Positions 49,199-61,900 of a stretch of 64,000 nucleotides of DNA are shown here, piece by piece. The stretch is from Monosporascus cannonballus (taxonomy: Eukaryota; Ascomycota; Sordariomycetes; Xylariales). Position numbers and translations under genes: made by a program. How positions within the stretch are numbered: the first letter of the stretch is position 1; each line of letters opens with the position of its first letter. Under the pieces are notes generated by a model that searched no databases, was not told where the DNA came from, and saw only the letters and a list, made by a program, of their open reading frames with translations. The stretch is from contig QJNS01000307.1 in NCBI GenBank assembly GCA_004154925.1, forward strand, positions 1-64,000, in the 5' to 3' direction.

Positions 49199-52100
49199 TA
49201 AGATTTTTGGTAAGCTCCTAAGTATTTTCGGAATCTGGATATTTTTTCCATTTAATTAGGTATTAGGTAAATTTATTTTGTTTCCGCATATCGAAAATTT
49301 TCTTTATTTCGTATGTCGTTTTGTCTTTTACTTTTACGTTATCCTATACCGTTCATACTTTGATTATTTTTGTTACTAACTTAAATAAGGAAACGTAAAA
49401 GATTAGGTGGAATTTAACTTTTGGTAAAAGTTTTAATTAATAATTGTTTTTTGAGATTTTTTTGTTAATTTTGTATGGACCGATATATTTGAAATCGAGT
49501 TTTTTGCTGGGTTTTTTTATTTAAATGTTTTTAGTAACGAGATAAACCATTTTCCCTTTTTCGAAAATTAATCCTTTTAACCTTTTTTCGTTATAATATT
49601 TACTTATTTGGTTCCGTACGAATTTTAATTCTATTTTTATTTCTTAATGCAATTATCGTAATTATTCCGTTATAAGGATTATTTTAATATTAACTGGACC
49701 GTTATCGCGTATTTTTTTGTAAATTTTTGAAATAAAACCGAAATTTACGTTAAATGGTATTATTTTAATGCTTTCGTGGTAATTGGTATTATAAGTTAAT
49801 TAAGCAATAAGCAGTTTTTTAATTTAATTATTTTGTTCGTAATTAATGTAATATCGTAAATATACTTCCAATATTTGGTTTAATCGTTCCGTTTATTTAT
49901 TTGTTTGGGGTTTAAATACGTTAAATAATTTATGATTTAAGCTTATTTATATTATAAGGCCTTGCCAAAATTTAAACGCGAAAATTAATTCTTTATCTAA
50001 AATAATTTTTATTAATAATCCGTATATGCTAAAAATATTTTTGAAAAAGATATACGTTATTTATTTTGCGTTAATATTTTTATAGTAGGGTAAAAAATAA
50101 AAAAACTTTAAAAATCGATTAACGATAACGAAAATGCTATCGTAATATATTTTTGTCGCTGGGTTTTCGGATAAGGGAAATTTAGTAATAAAATCCATAA
50201 TAATCGAATCCTATGGTTTTTTTAAGACTGGTAATGGTTATAATTTTCTATAGGGCTTATATTATTATGCCTTGGCCTTATTATAAAGGTTATATTATCG
50301 TCGTACTTTCTGGATTATCGTTTTTATTTTAAGAAAAAAATATATGCGCTGAAATCGTTTTAAGGTCTTATGGATCCTTAAATATCCATATAATTAATAT
50401 TCGTATATATTTCGTACCAAATTTATTTGATACTTTTTTAAAATTTGTACCTTATTTATTTTCTAGTTTTTTGGGAAACCGTCATTATACTATTGGATTT
50501 TTTAATGCATATCTAAAGGTACTGCCCGAATCGTTATAATTTGTTATAGGCGTAAATATCCTTTTGTGGTAGTATCGAAAATTATATGGTTAATTTTAAC
50601 CAGTTTTTTTTCGAAATCTGGTTGCCTGCTTAAAACGTCCGTTCTGCCGTTTTTTAGTTTTTTTTTGTAAATAATAATGAAGTCGAAATTTGCCAACTTT
50701 TCCACATATTATAGTTATCGTTCTGTAAATTTTCTGGTCGTAATAAATCGGATAAAATTTTAATAATCCGTATAAACCTTAATTTAATATAAATTTCCCT
50801 TTAGGAAGTACCTAAATTCGCGAAATGCCATAATAATAACCATAAATTTTTTATTTAATATACTATAATTAAGTTCGGTTTTTTTTAATTTATATAAAAA
50901 AAATGTAATAAGATGTAATTTGCCTTAATTATCCCGCTGTCCGATTATAACGCTTAACGCGTAATCCGAAATATCGGTTTTTAACTCAACGGGGCGTACT
51001 GGATTATATATAATTAATATTAGTTTATTGGTAATCGCATTTTTAATTTCCTGGAACGTTTTTTTTATTTTTAATATTTATTTGAATTTTTTTTTTTGGT
51101 AAAGTTAATTAGGGATATAATTATTTTGTTAAAATTTCGAATAAATTTCCTATAATAGTTAGCAAATCCAAAAAATACTTATATCTCCTTAATTATTATT
51201 AACGTTTGCTATTTTATTACTGTAACGATTTTCTTTAAATTTAGTTTAATATATCCTAAAATAATAATATATTTTAAGTATTTTATTTCCTATTTGTAAA
51301 ACTGGCTTTTTTTTACGTTAACCAATAGCTTGGCGTCCTATAAAACTTAAAAAACTTAATAAACGTATCTTACGTATATCTTTTCCGTTTCGGAGAAAAT
51401 AAGAATATCGTCGAGGTAACACATAATAAAAACGTCAAGGTATTCCCATAGCACATAATTTACTATTCGTTGGAAGGTTGCCGGTACGTTCATAAATCCC
51501 ATTAACATAACCAAGTATTTAAAAAGTCCGTATTTTGTTTTGAAAGTTATTTTTCATTCGTATTTTTTTTTTGATTTTAATAAGGTTATATCCATTTTTT
51601 AAATCGAATGCTATAAACTATTTAATTCCATAAAAACGGTTTTTTATCTTTATAATCAAAAATAATAATATTTAATTTTTAACAATAATATTATTTAGTT
51701 GCCGATAATTAACTACAAGTCGTAATTTTTTATTTTTTTTTGGCACGAAAAATATTAAATATCCTGTTGGTAATTTCGAAAATCGAATCCATCTTTTTTA
51801 TAATCGATTTTCCAGGTATTTTTTAAAGGCATATAACTTATTTCCGTTAAAGTTGTAAATAAGATAAAACTTAGTTAAAAATCTTTCCTTAAAAATTATC
51901 TTATAATCTTATTCGTTATGTTCTAATAATTTCGTATTAAATTTCTTTTTAAAAAGTTACTCGTATTTATAATATTATAATAATATATTAATCAAATTTT
52001 TTAATTCTTAGGGCTATTATTTTAAATTATTATTTAGTTACCTTAGCTTTACTTTAATAATAATAACGATACGTTATATTTTTCTTTAATACCCGTTTTT

Positions 52101-53400
52101 TTTTTATATTTTATCCCTTTAAATAGTAAGGTATCTATCGTATTTTTATGCCTGCATTCGTTGCCATTTTCGATCGAATATTAAGATCTTAATTTTTTTT
52201 TATTTATTAATAAAAAATAAAAGGAATTTTACCTAGCCAGTTTTTCCGTTAATCAAAATTCCGTACTGGCGTATCCATAGTAATCTTAAGATTATGTTGT
52301 AATTCCCAAGCGGAACAACGTCGAAATTAACTATTTGGTATTATCCTTAAATAAAGATCTCGAAATGATTAATTTCGTATAAGATTTTTTTGTTATCGTA
52401 AGCGAAATCCTAACTTTTAACGTTTATCGTTATATAAAATCTTAACTTATATCTTTATAATAATTTAAGTTCGTTAATTACGTCCGGTATAATATAGTTC
52501 CCGTATATAGTTCCGTAATTTACCATTACGGTATACCAATACGTTCCGATTTGTATATTTAGGATAATAAGGTTATTAACGGCTTTTATTATCGCGTTTA
52601 AAGCCTTTTTTAAAAGTTTATCCTAATTCCCCTGGGTTTTGTTATTCTGCGGCTTTTTTACAGGTAATTTTTTTCTTTTAATTTTTGTTCGAGTCCGTCG
52701 AACCTGGTTTATATTTCTTGGTATAGCATATCGAACTATTATATTTATCGTTTTTGCCGGCGTATTATTTTTTCAAACTATATTAATTATTCCTAATTCT
52801 GCTGTAATTCCTTTCCTTACTAAATAAATTATTCCTCAATATGGCGTATGGCTTCTTATTAGGCTTTATTCCCTTTTTATTAGAAATCTTATATAAATCG
52901 TTAAATTTTTTTTTAAGGCTTATCGTTTATCAGGATTTGTGGTAAATGCTAACTGGAAATAAAAATCCGTAATAACTTTCTGGTAATGCTTTTCCACCGT
53001 ACGCTAAATTAATTTTTTTTATTTAGTAATCGTATTATTCGTAATAACAAAAAGGGTTTTCTTACGGATACCATTTCCTTTTTGGCTAATTCTTTGCTGC
53101 AGCTAGTTAAAGAAAATTATCTTTAAGGGTTATAAATCGAAAATGTCGATATTATTATTCGTTATTCTTGTTATTTCCCGTTTTATTGGGAAAATCGAAT
53201 TCTTCGTAATATATTCGGGTAATTTTGCTATGGATATATCGTTTTTACTTCTTATAAACAAGGCAATTTTATCGTTTGCAATAAATAATATATATTTTAC
53301 TATATCGATTAAGGGTTCCAGGATAAACTTTCTCCGTTTAACCTTAATACTTTTTTAATTATCTTTTAAAAATGTTCCGTTTTTCCTTAATTACTTACTA
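49130..53400 (-). pseudogene. gypsy pol (protease-RT-RNase H-integrase-chromodomain), copy E
   Basis: RT is well preserved: TFKTKYGLFKYLVMLMGF, MNVPATFQRIVNYV, then CYLDDILIFSETEK with the YLDD catalytic box at 51407-51418. Integrase lies about 49.7-50.6 kb. The chromodomain near 49150-49270 reads YLIKWKKYPDSENT..L, then LLKNFY. Chromodomains of this class bind histone H3 tails and steer integration to heterochromatin. Stops are almost all TAA/TAG. It would be non-functional as it stands. Confidence 0.85.
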
Positions 53401-54533
53401 AGCCAGGTTTTTGGCTTTTCGTATTCCTTATTACATTTTTTGTTACGGGGGGTCTGGCATATACTTAGGTCGAATTATATTAATAAGTTTGCCTTTTTTT
53501 TTTAATTCCCCTTAGATTATCTTTCGGATACAAACTTCCAGTTATTTTTTCGTAACTTTTTGGGCGAAAAGCATTTATAGGCTTTATGCCCTTTTTTTCC
53601 GCAATTATAGCACTTAATCTGGCTCCAATCTTTTTTATAAGTAACTCCTAGCTTTATAAGGCCCGGTTCAATACCGTAGGAAATATTGTTACGCCAAAAA
53701 GCATTAATATTAGCTGTATGCCGAAACTTATTATTATGCTTTCCCTTAATGCCTTTCGTACGCCAGGTATATTATCGATTATTAATCTTAACTATTATAA
53801 TAATAAAATTTAATAAATAATTAGGTCGGTTTAATTTAAAAAGCTCCTTTTATACTTCCTTTTTTAGGCCGTCGAAAAATTTAACTATTAATACTTTTTA
53901 TCCTTAATTTAACTTAAATGCCAGTTAAATAAGTATGCTGCCGTACTTGGATACCAATCCCTTTTATTATAACTATTAGATTTGCATCTCGGCTTTTATT
54001 TTTTCGTTTACTATTCCGAATATTTTCGTTAATGCCTATTCGAATTATTCGTAATCGTTATAAATTCGCATCACTTTTAGGTTTCGTTTTTTAATTAGTA
54101 AAATAACGTATTTTTTTATGGCCGGCTTAAACTAAATGGCCGCATTTCCGGTAAATCGTCCAATTACGAACTTAATTCGTAAAATAAACGTAATAAATCG
54201 AATAGGAAAATACCCAAAATATATTCGGCATTAAGTTAAAAACAGTTATAATTTAATAAAAATTCTATTAAAAGGTTCCGGCTTAAAAGATTTAAAGATT
54301 TTTCCTGGTTCCTTGGTAAAATTTAATTAAATAACTTGGTTCGACCAAAAAGGTTTTCCAATTTCGGGAACTTTTCCTTTTTTTTTGAGTTTCTTATGGG
54401 CAGCTTAAAGGGATATAATAAGATCATTTTTATTTTGTTCCAGCTAAAGGATACGTTCGTTCATAGCATCCAGGCGTCGAAAAACTTCCTTTCAAGAAAG
54501 GCGAGGCTATTCCTTTTCTTTCTCGGATTCCAT
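53400..54533 (-). pseudogene. gag of copy E with intact CCHC zinc knuckle
   Basis: Starts at ATG 54533 (MESERKKRN), about 120 bp inside the 5' LTR, matching the copy B start. The nucleocapsid zinc knuckle at 53571-53612 is intact: CYNCGKKGHKAYKC, that is CX2CX4HX4C, which binds the genomic RNA in the particle. The middle of gag is broken by RIP stops. The boundary with pol is not resolved. Confidence 0.75.
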
Positions 54534-54652
54534 TCCGGTATTAGGGTTTTCAGGGACCCGGTAAATAAGTTGTTCGGGTTGCTTGCTGGTAGATATAGTA
54601 TCGGCGATATTACTCAAAGTCTGACGGTATTACTGAATAAGAATTTGCAACG

Positions 54653-55061
54653 TATAACGGCTAAGTGGTTTAACCAATTATTAAACCTTAAGTCGACGGG
54701 TTTATGTTAACAGGAATATCGTGGGAATTTAAGCAATAAATATAATAACGTATTACGTCTTATAATACCAAAAGCGTCTTAGGTAACGAACTGTTAATCA
54801 TAAACGATTAATATTAATAAGTATTACAAATTAATGCTATTTAAATTATGGAAATAACGAACGTATATATCCTTTTTGTTTTTTATTGGCGATCATTACC
54901 GATTACTCTTAATATAATAATTATAATCGTTTTTGATCGTAACTGTTCTGAAATAATTATTAACCCGTTAATAATCATTTTTAGTTACGTAACTTGCAAA
55001 GTAAGTCGTATCATCCTTGTTACGACCGTTTCCGTAGGCCTGAGCTTGTCAGGTCGTAACA
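54653..55061 (-). repeat. 5' LTR of copy E (409 bp)
   Basis: Starts TATAACGGC (RIP-altered TGTGACGGC), ends CGTAACA and is followed by the CGTTT duplication. The two LTRs differ mainly by transitions, in line with RIP after insertion. Confidence 0.92.
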
Positions 55062-55169
55062 CGTTTATACTTTTATATGCTTTAACCCTACTTTTATATT
55101 ATATAATAATTAGCAAATATAAACCGACTCGTTTTCGGACTTAAATTATAATAACCGACTTTACATAAA

Positions 55170-58100
55170 ATAACGAAAGGAACCGAAATATTATAGATTG
55201 GGAATACGGTCAGAAAATTAAAGGGAATAAGGATAAAAAACGATATTTAGCAAAATAGCCGCAATGAGTATAATCAAACATAACTATATATTTGCTTTAA
55301 AACAGCGAAAATTAAATTATCAAATAAATACCTAATATATATTTAATGATAAATATTTGGCTTATATTATGAGGTACCACAAAAACGTATTATATTCGAA
55401 AAGAATGGAAAGGCCTTGCAGAATAAACGGAACCTAACTAAGAGAATTGTAACCGCTTAATCGATTTTATTCCGAACCAACATAACTAATACACCGTACG
55501 GAAATATTTTAAATTATTAAAATATTTCGTGTAATTATTTAATAAACGGTTATTAATATAAAAACCCAAAAGTCCTAATATATTTGTTTCGAAACGGAAT
55601 ATTTAAAAATTATTTAAATTATAAAATATAATATATATTAAATATAATTTTGAAAATGTGAAATACCTTATAATTAAACTAATAAATGTGCCATGCTAAT
55701 TTATGGAAAATAACCGAGGAAATATTTTAAAGGATTTATAATATTTTATAAAAAGAGAATACACCGATTTTAAATATATAAGTCGTAAGCTCCGAAACGT
55801 TTTCGAAATGTTAAAATAAAACGATAAATCGCCCGTAGATTTTTGGCATATCTTAAGAATTTATGTATTTAAAGTCGAAAACATAAGTTTCTATTTTTGA
55901 AAAATATTTTAAATTAACGTGCCATTTTTATTATAGTTTTTAAAAAAGTATAAAATTTAAAATATTTCAACAAATTTTTTAAAACGTCCGTTAAACGTAA
56001 TTACAGAAACCGATTATATATAGGTCGTCTAGCGCCAAAGGTGAAAGGGGAAGCAGACAAAAAATAAACGAACGTATTTATATACGTTTTAAAGTAAAAA
56101 CCTAACAAAAAAGGCCTAATGAAAAATATCCGGATTAAACGAAAAAAGGGGGAAAACCTTACAAAAGAAACGCTTCTATCGCCAAATAAATACCAACAGT
56201 AATAAATTCGCTGGGTTTAAAAAGCCATTAAATACATTAAAAGTTTACTCTCCGACGTATGGAAATTGTAAAATTATAGAAAAGGGTGTATTAATTCCGT
56301 ATATAAGGTAAAATACACATACAACTTTATCTTTTTAACCGAAAAATAAACCCACGGATATTAAAAGGAAACTTATTACTGTAGAAACCGCAGTGTTTTT
56401 CATAATACAAATAAGGTTTTAAAAATACAACCGAAATAACGATACATTTTTAATTTAGTTTCGCCAAATAACGCGGTAGGATCAGCGTAGGGCCGCCAAT
56501 AAAGAGTTTAATTACCGTTATAAGAAACTGTTAACGTACGGTTGTTATACGGATAAATCTAGATTGACAAATAAAGGCAAATACATATAATAAACGTTTT
56601 ATAACCAAATGTAACTTTCGCATTGTGATTAATATATTTACGTTAATAGCAATTAATAAATCGTTTAGTAAATATTATACAATTTTTAAAATCGAAACAA
56701 AAATAACAGATAATTACCAAAAACACTCAGTACTTCCGTTAGAACTATTAATTTACTGTAACAGGTCGGCACCTAATTTGTCATTATTCCAATTAAGGAT
56801 AGGTAAACAAAATATGTTATTAAATAGTATAAGGAACAAATAGACTTCCGGGAAATATAAAAAAGATTAATAGTAATATCCACAAATTCATCCAAAAAAA
56901 TTATTCTAAAAATTGTATAATTATTTAATTGGATGGAAAAATTCCGGAACGTACATTCCAAAAAGAAGGTAAAGGCATTTTTTAAATGTTTCCGGAAGCT
57001 GAATATATTAGAAACCTAGTACTCGAAAGATTAGGGTTTATAAGGCCGATTTACTTAATTTTAGAACGTTAATAAGAAACGTTCGAACAATATATCCGTG
57101 AAAATTTGGAAATTGGATAAATTTAAAAAAATAAAATCGGAAATCGCTATTTTCGTTCTGATCGTATTTAAAACAAAACGGCAACTTACGGCTTTATCTT
57201 GATTACGAGTCGTTAAACCGGGTTATCGTAAAAGACCGTTACCTTTTACTGTTATTTTTTAAAATTTTAAATTAACTCTAAAGCTTTAAATTAGTTCAAA
57301 ATCTTTAAATTTTCAAAAATTAAAAGTTAAAAACATGTATTACTAAATACGAATTAATAAAAACCTTCAAAGAAATGTTTTTCGAAACAAGAATAGCCAA
57401 CTTAGGTATATAATAATATTTTGGGACGTATTAACGCTGTTACAACCATTTAATATATAATTTTAATTAATATTAAGGAATAAATTTATGTTATTGATTT
57501 AAACGATATTATAATATTTTCCGATAACAATAAAAAGCACACACAATATTTCCCATTAATTTACGAACGTTTTAAAAATATTAATTATTTATCAAGTTAA
57601 AAAAATATGAATTTCTTAACAACGAAGTTTGGGGTTTAAAATTTTATAAATGTTTTTCCAAAAAAAATTAAAGGGATTTCCGGCTGATTACCTTAGCCCA
57701 AAAAAACTCCCTTAAATTAACGTATAACGTTGAAATATTTTTAATGTTTACTAAGTTTGAGGAAAAAATATTATTTGTTATTTAAAAATTACCACCTTTA
57801 TTACGAATTTCCTAAAAGTTAGGACCTTATTAAAGGTATCCATATAAAAATAAATGTATTTATAAAGGCTGTAATAAATGTTTTACTATCAGTTTATTTA
57901 AAAAAATATTTAATCGCTTTTTAGTTACGTAATTTTTAGATATCGATACCAGGTAGAGAACAAATTAATAAAAGCGATTGATTATCGTGCAAAATTTGGA
58001 ATATTAACGATAGTTTTTTAAAAAAAGAAAATAGCGAATAAAAATTCTTAATTTTAACCGATTATTAAGTATTAATAAAGGTAATTGCCGTATTTATGCG

Positions 58101-58900
58101 AAACTTTAGAGGAAAGTTTCTCGGTAAATATATTAACTACTTGAAAACGATTTGGAATGGTAATACCGTGTTAAGAAATTAGTCCTGTTGGTACGTTGAA
58201 CTGGAAATTAAATTATATGTTTATACAGACTAATTATAATGACGTAATAGTAACATTTACAAAGTAGTTTCTATTAAATAACGAATTATTTAAGGACACT
58301 AAATATTAAATAATGATTATAATTCGTATAGCGGAAAATTACCGCCAGATAAAATAATTCGTTACGCCTAATTAAATTTTTTGGCCGTTAAATTCCTTAA
58401 TAAATATAAGGTAAAAAACTTTGAATAATTAAAATCCTGTTCAAATAACATAAAACCTTGACATATAATTACAAATTATTTTCTCAAAAAAAACTCTCTG
58501 TATACCAGTATCGCTTCTATAAAATACGTACGGTAAAAAAAGTGTAAATAACGGTTATTATTAGGGCTGGTTTAAAAAAACAGTTAAAACCTAATATAAG
58601 GATAAATCGTTACCTTAATACCGAATTGTCAACGGAATCAAAAAACAAAAACGTTAAGGTTATTATACCGAAATAATACGATATATATTTAATGTGAACA
58701 AAAGTAACCTTAAGTAAACCGATATATATTTCAAAATTTCCTCTATAAATTTGTTATAAAAATCCGCAAATTATAAATTTCACGTTTAAAGATTTAATAA
58801 GTTTTAATTTTTAGTTGTACAAAAATTAATATATAAACTTTTTGTATAAATTTTAATAATGTTTTATTTTATGGGAATAAAGTTTTGATTTTATTGTTTT
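55170..58900 (+). pseudogene. gypsy relic H (gag? and pol)
   Basis: Plus-strand pol remnant directly beyond copy E. At 57178-57243 the RT start reads NGNLRLYLDYESLNRVIVKDRY. The catalytic box near 57498-57512 reads LND where LDD is expected (G-to-A). FIKLKKYEF near 57590 and VEIFLMFTKFEEK near 57735 match the thumb and FLGF.NFYR blocks. Upstream, 55.2-56.6 kb has coding-like runs (SDVWKL, VYKVKYTYNFIFLTEK) that could be gag or another domain. No LTRs were recognised. The subfamily is not clear. Confidence 0.6.
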
Positions 58901-61900
58901 ATTTTTTAGGTTCAGAATTTATTGAATAATATCATAATAATTTTTAAAGGGAATATAAAAAAAACTGAAATATTATCAAATTACTTAATTAATGTTTTAA
59001 AAGATTAGAAATAAATTACATTGAACGGTATATTCAAAAATATTTAATATATAAAGGTACGTAAAAACTTGAATAACGACCTGACAGGGTATTAAAATAT
59101 ATAGTTTTACTTAATTAATTTTGATAGATATTAAATACAAATTTTACTATTAAATTAATTTTTACTATAAAGACTAATAAATACATATATAATATTATTT
59201 TGAAAATCGTCATTTATTTTACAAAAATAATGTTAATTTTATTAATAATTTAAATTTTATAAATCACAAAATTCATTAACATATTACAAAAATGTTATAT
59301 ATTATTTTTTTACCGCGATAGAAATATTTAAAAATTAAAATATATTATATATTACTTAATTTTGACGCAACTTTTATAAAGCCAAAATACCCGAATGCCG
59401 GTTATCTTTCCTGGCGTATTATAAAAAAGATAATTAAATTAAATATATAAATTAAATTATTATATCAAAATTTCTTATGTTCATACGGGAAAATAAATAA
59501 ATTATATTTAATTATAATAATCATAAAACCCAATTTTTGGTATTTTTATAGTTCAAAAATTTATAATATAATTAATTCCGGAAAATAAAGCAAATATTAT
59601 AAAACTTTTAATTTAAGGTTTAAAAAATACGTAATGCTTACGATATATAAGGGAAATTTGTCGATATCTAAATAAATATTAGGAAAAACCCGTAATTAAC
59701 CTTAAAAGTTACTAAGATTAAAAATAATAAGATTATAAAATTATTTACGAAAGATGTTAAAATTAAAAAGTTTTAAATAAATACCGATATATATTTAGGT
59801 ACAAATTATGAAATAAATAACACCGTAAACCTATAAATTTAATGTATTTATAAAATACCAAAAATTATATAATATATATCTTATTGTAAAATCCGTAATA
59901 CGATGAAAAGAAACTCGCCGATTATATGCTATTTTTAACTTTAAGGATAAATAATAAAACTAATTTTTTAAACATAACGTCCAGTATAAAATTAATCGAA
60001 ATACACAAGGAATTTTTTTAAATTCAAAATTTTAACAAATAAAATATAGGATTTAGAAATTTAAAAAAATTTAATTAATTAGTGACAAACTTGTTTTAAA
60101 TCCGAAAAAGGAAATTATAATAATTTTATAAAAGAATAAACTAGATATTAAAAATACCTTATATATTTTGATAGTAAGGATTCATGGTAAATTAAATAAA
60201 AGTAATTTAAATATATGTTAAATTAATTAATTGAATTATATTTAAAGTAAAACCGAATACTACTAACATGTTAACGAAATATTCAAAATGTAACACAAAA
60301 GTAATGATAAAACTTCTTAAAATAAGAATAAATCGATAATCGAATATTAAATATCTTAAATATAAATAATAAAATATATTATTTTAAAGTTAAAATTTAG
60401 TATTTTTGTAATAAGTAATAAACGTACGTTTAATCATTAAATGCGGAACGGATTAAAATTTGGTATATATAAAAAATTAGCCGGTAAATTTATATGGTTA
60501 ATCGGTAAATAAACTGGGTTAATTAATAAATCCGTAACGGAAACGGGAAAACTTAAAAAGAAAAAAAGGTATAAAATCAAAAATTATTATTAATTTTTGT
60601 TAATACGGTAATACAATAATGCGTTTTTGGTAGGCATATTTTACGTTTTACGGCCGCCGGCATTTATTAAGGCCATATTACGATTACTATAAGTTATTTA
60701 AATAAGTTTAAAGTAATTATAAAATCCCAGAATAGATTTATTTTAATTAAATAATGTTAGTTTATATTTTATATTTAACTCTACATAATTAAAAATAAAT
60801 TTATTTCTTTAATGTGCTTAGCGTAACGTCCAAAATAATATAAATAGTATTATTACGTTTATAAAGCGAAAACGTAATAATTACTTAATAACGTATTTTA
60901 TATATATTTATAAATACATTTTTATTTATATGTTAAAACTAAAACGTAACATATTAATAAATTAATAAATTAATAAATTGTCGGAAAAACTTTGTAAAAA
61001 ATAAGTCATTTATTAATTTATATTCAAAATGAAAAATCTCGAAATAACATATATATATTATATTTTTATAATCGGGATTATTTCATACTTATCTTTTTTA
61101 GTTTTAATTATTATACGATTATTTTCGGCATAAATTATGTAATAATAATTATAAAAAATTTTAGTTAAATTTATTTCCCAATAGAATTATACTTATTTAT
61201 CGGACTTGGATTCAGCTTAGAATATTAATTTATTTTTTAAATATTATTATACGTTAATAAACGAAAAATATTTAACAATTAATAAATAATTCCGTAAAAA
61301 TATAAAAATATTTATAAAAAATATTTAATTTAAATACAATTAACGTAAATTTTGGCGGTTATTTTTAACGGGTTGGTAACATAAATAATATTAATATTTA
61401 GGTAAAATAATCGATATAATATTAATAAGGTTTACCGAAAGCTCACGAATTATAGTCGACCTTTCGAATATGGTCGGAAAAACTTAAAATTTAGAAAAAC
61501 ATTTCTAAAAAATATTATTACGGTAAATGGTCCGAAATTAAAAGGAAAATATACGGGAAAAACGGAACAAATACAAAATTGAATTAATAATAGTTATCAG
61601 AAAACAAATGTTAAACGTTAATAAAAATTATAAAGAAAATATTTATAAGAATTATTATAAAAATACTGATATAAGAATTAATAATTTATAATTAGTAAAA
61701 CGTTATTATTTAAAGTTAACTTATCTAAAATAATTATTAAATCGGATATGCGAATAAATATATATATAATTTAAATAAAAAGTTTATTTTTAAATTTACG
61801 TTTTAAAATATTTTGCAATTATTCGACTGTTACGTTGTTAATATATTTATTCTCTATAGTTTTATTTCGGGGTTTTTTCAAAATAAACATAATATATTAA

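Larger units (their letters stand above)
48089..55061 (-). mobile_element. chromovirus copy E, full length with target duplication
   Basis: A complete 6,973-bp Ty3/gypsy element on the minus strand. Two 409-bp LTRs (48089-48497, 54653-55061) are flanked by CGTTT at 48084-48088 and 55062-55066. From its 5' side: LTR, gag (from 54533) with zinc knuckle (53571-53612), RT with YLDD (51407-51418), RNase H, integrase, chromodomain (about 49150-49270), polypurine tract, LTR. An antisense frame lies before the 3' LTR. RIP stops make it inactive, but indels are few, so it is the best reference copy of this family here. Confidence 0.93.
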
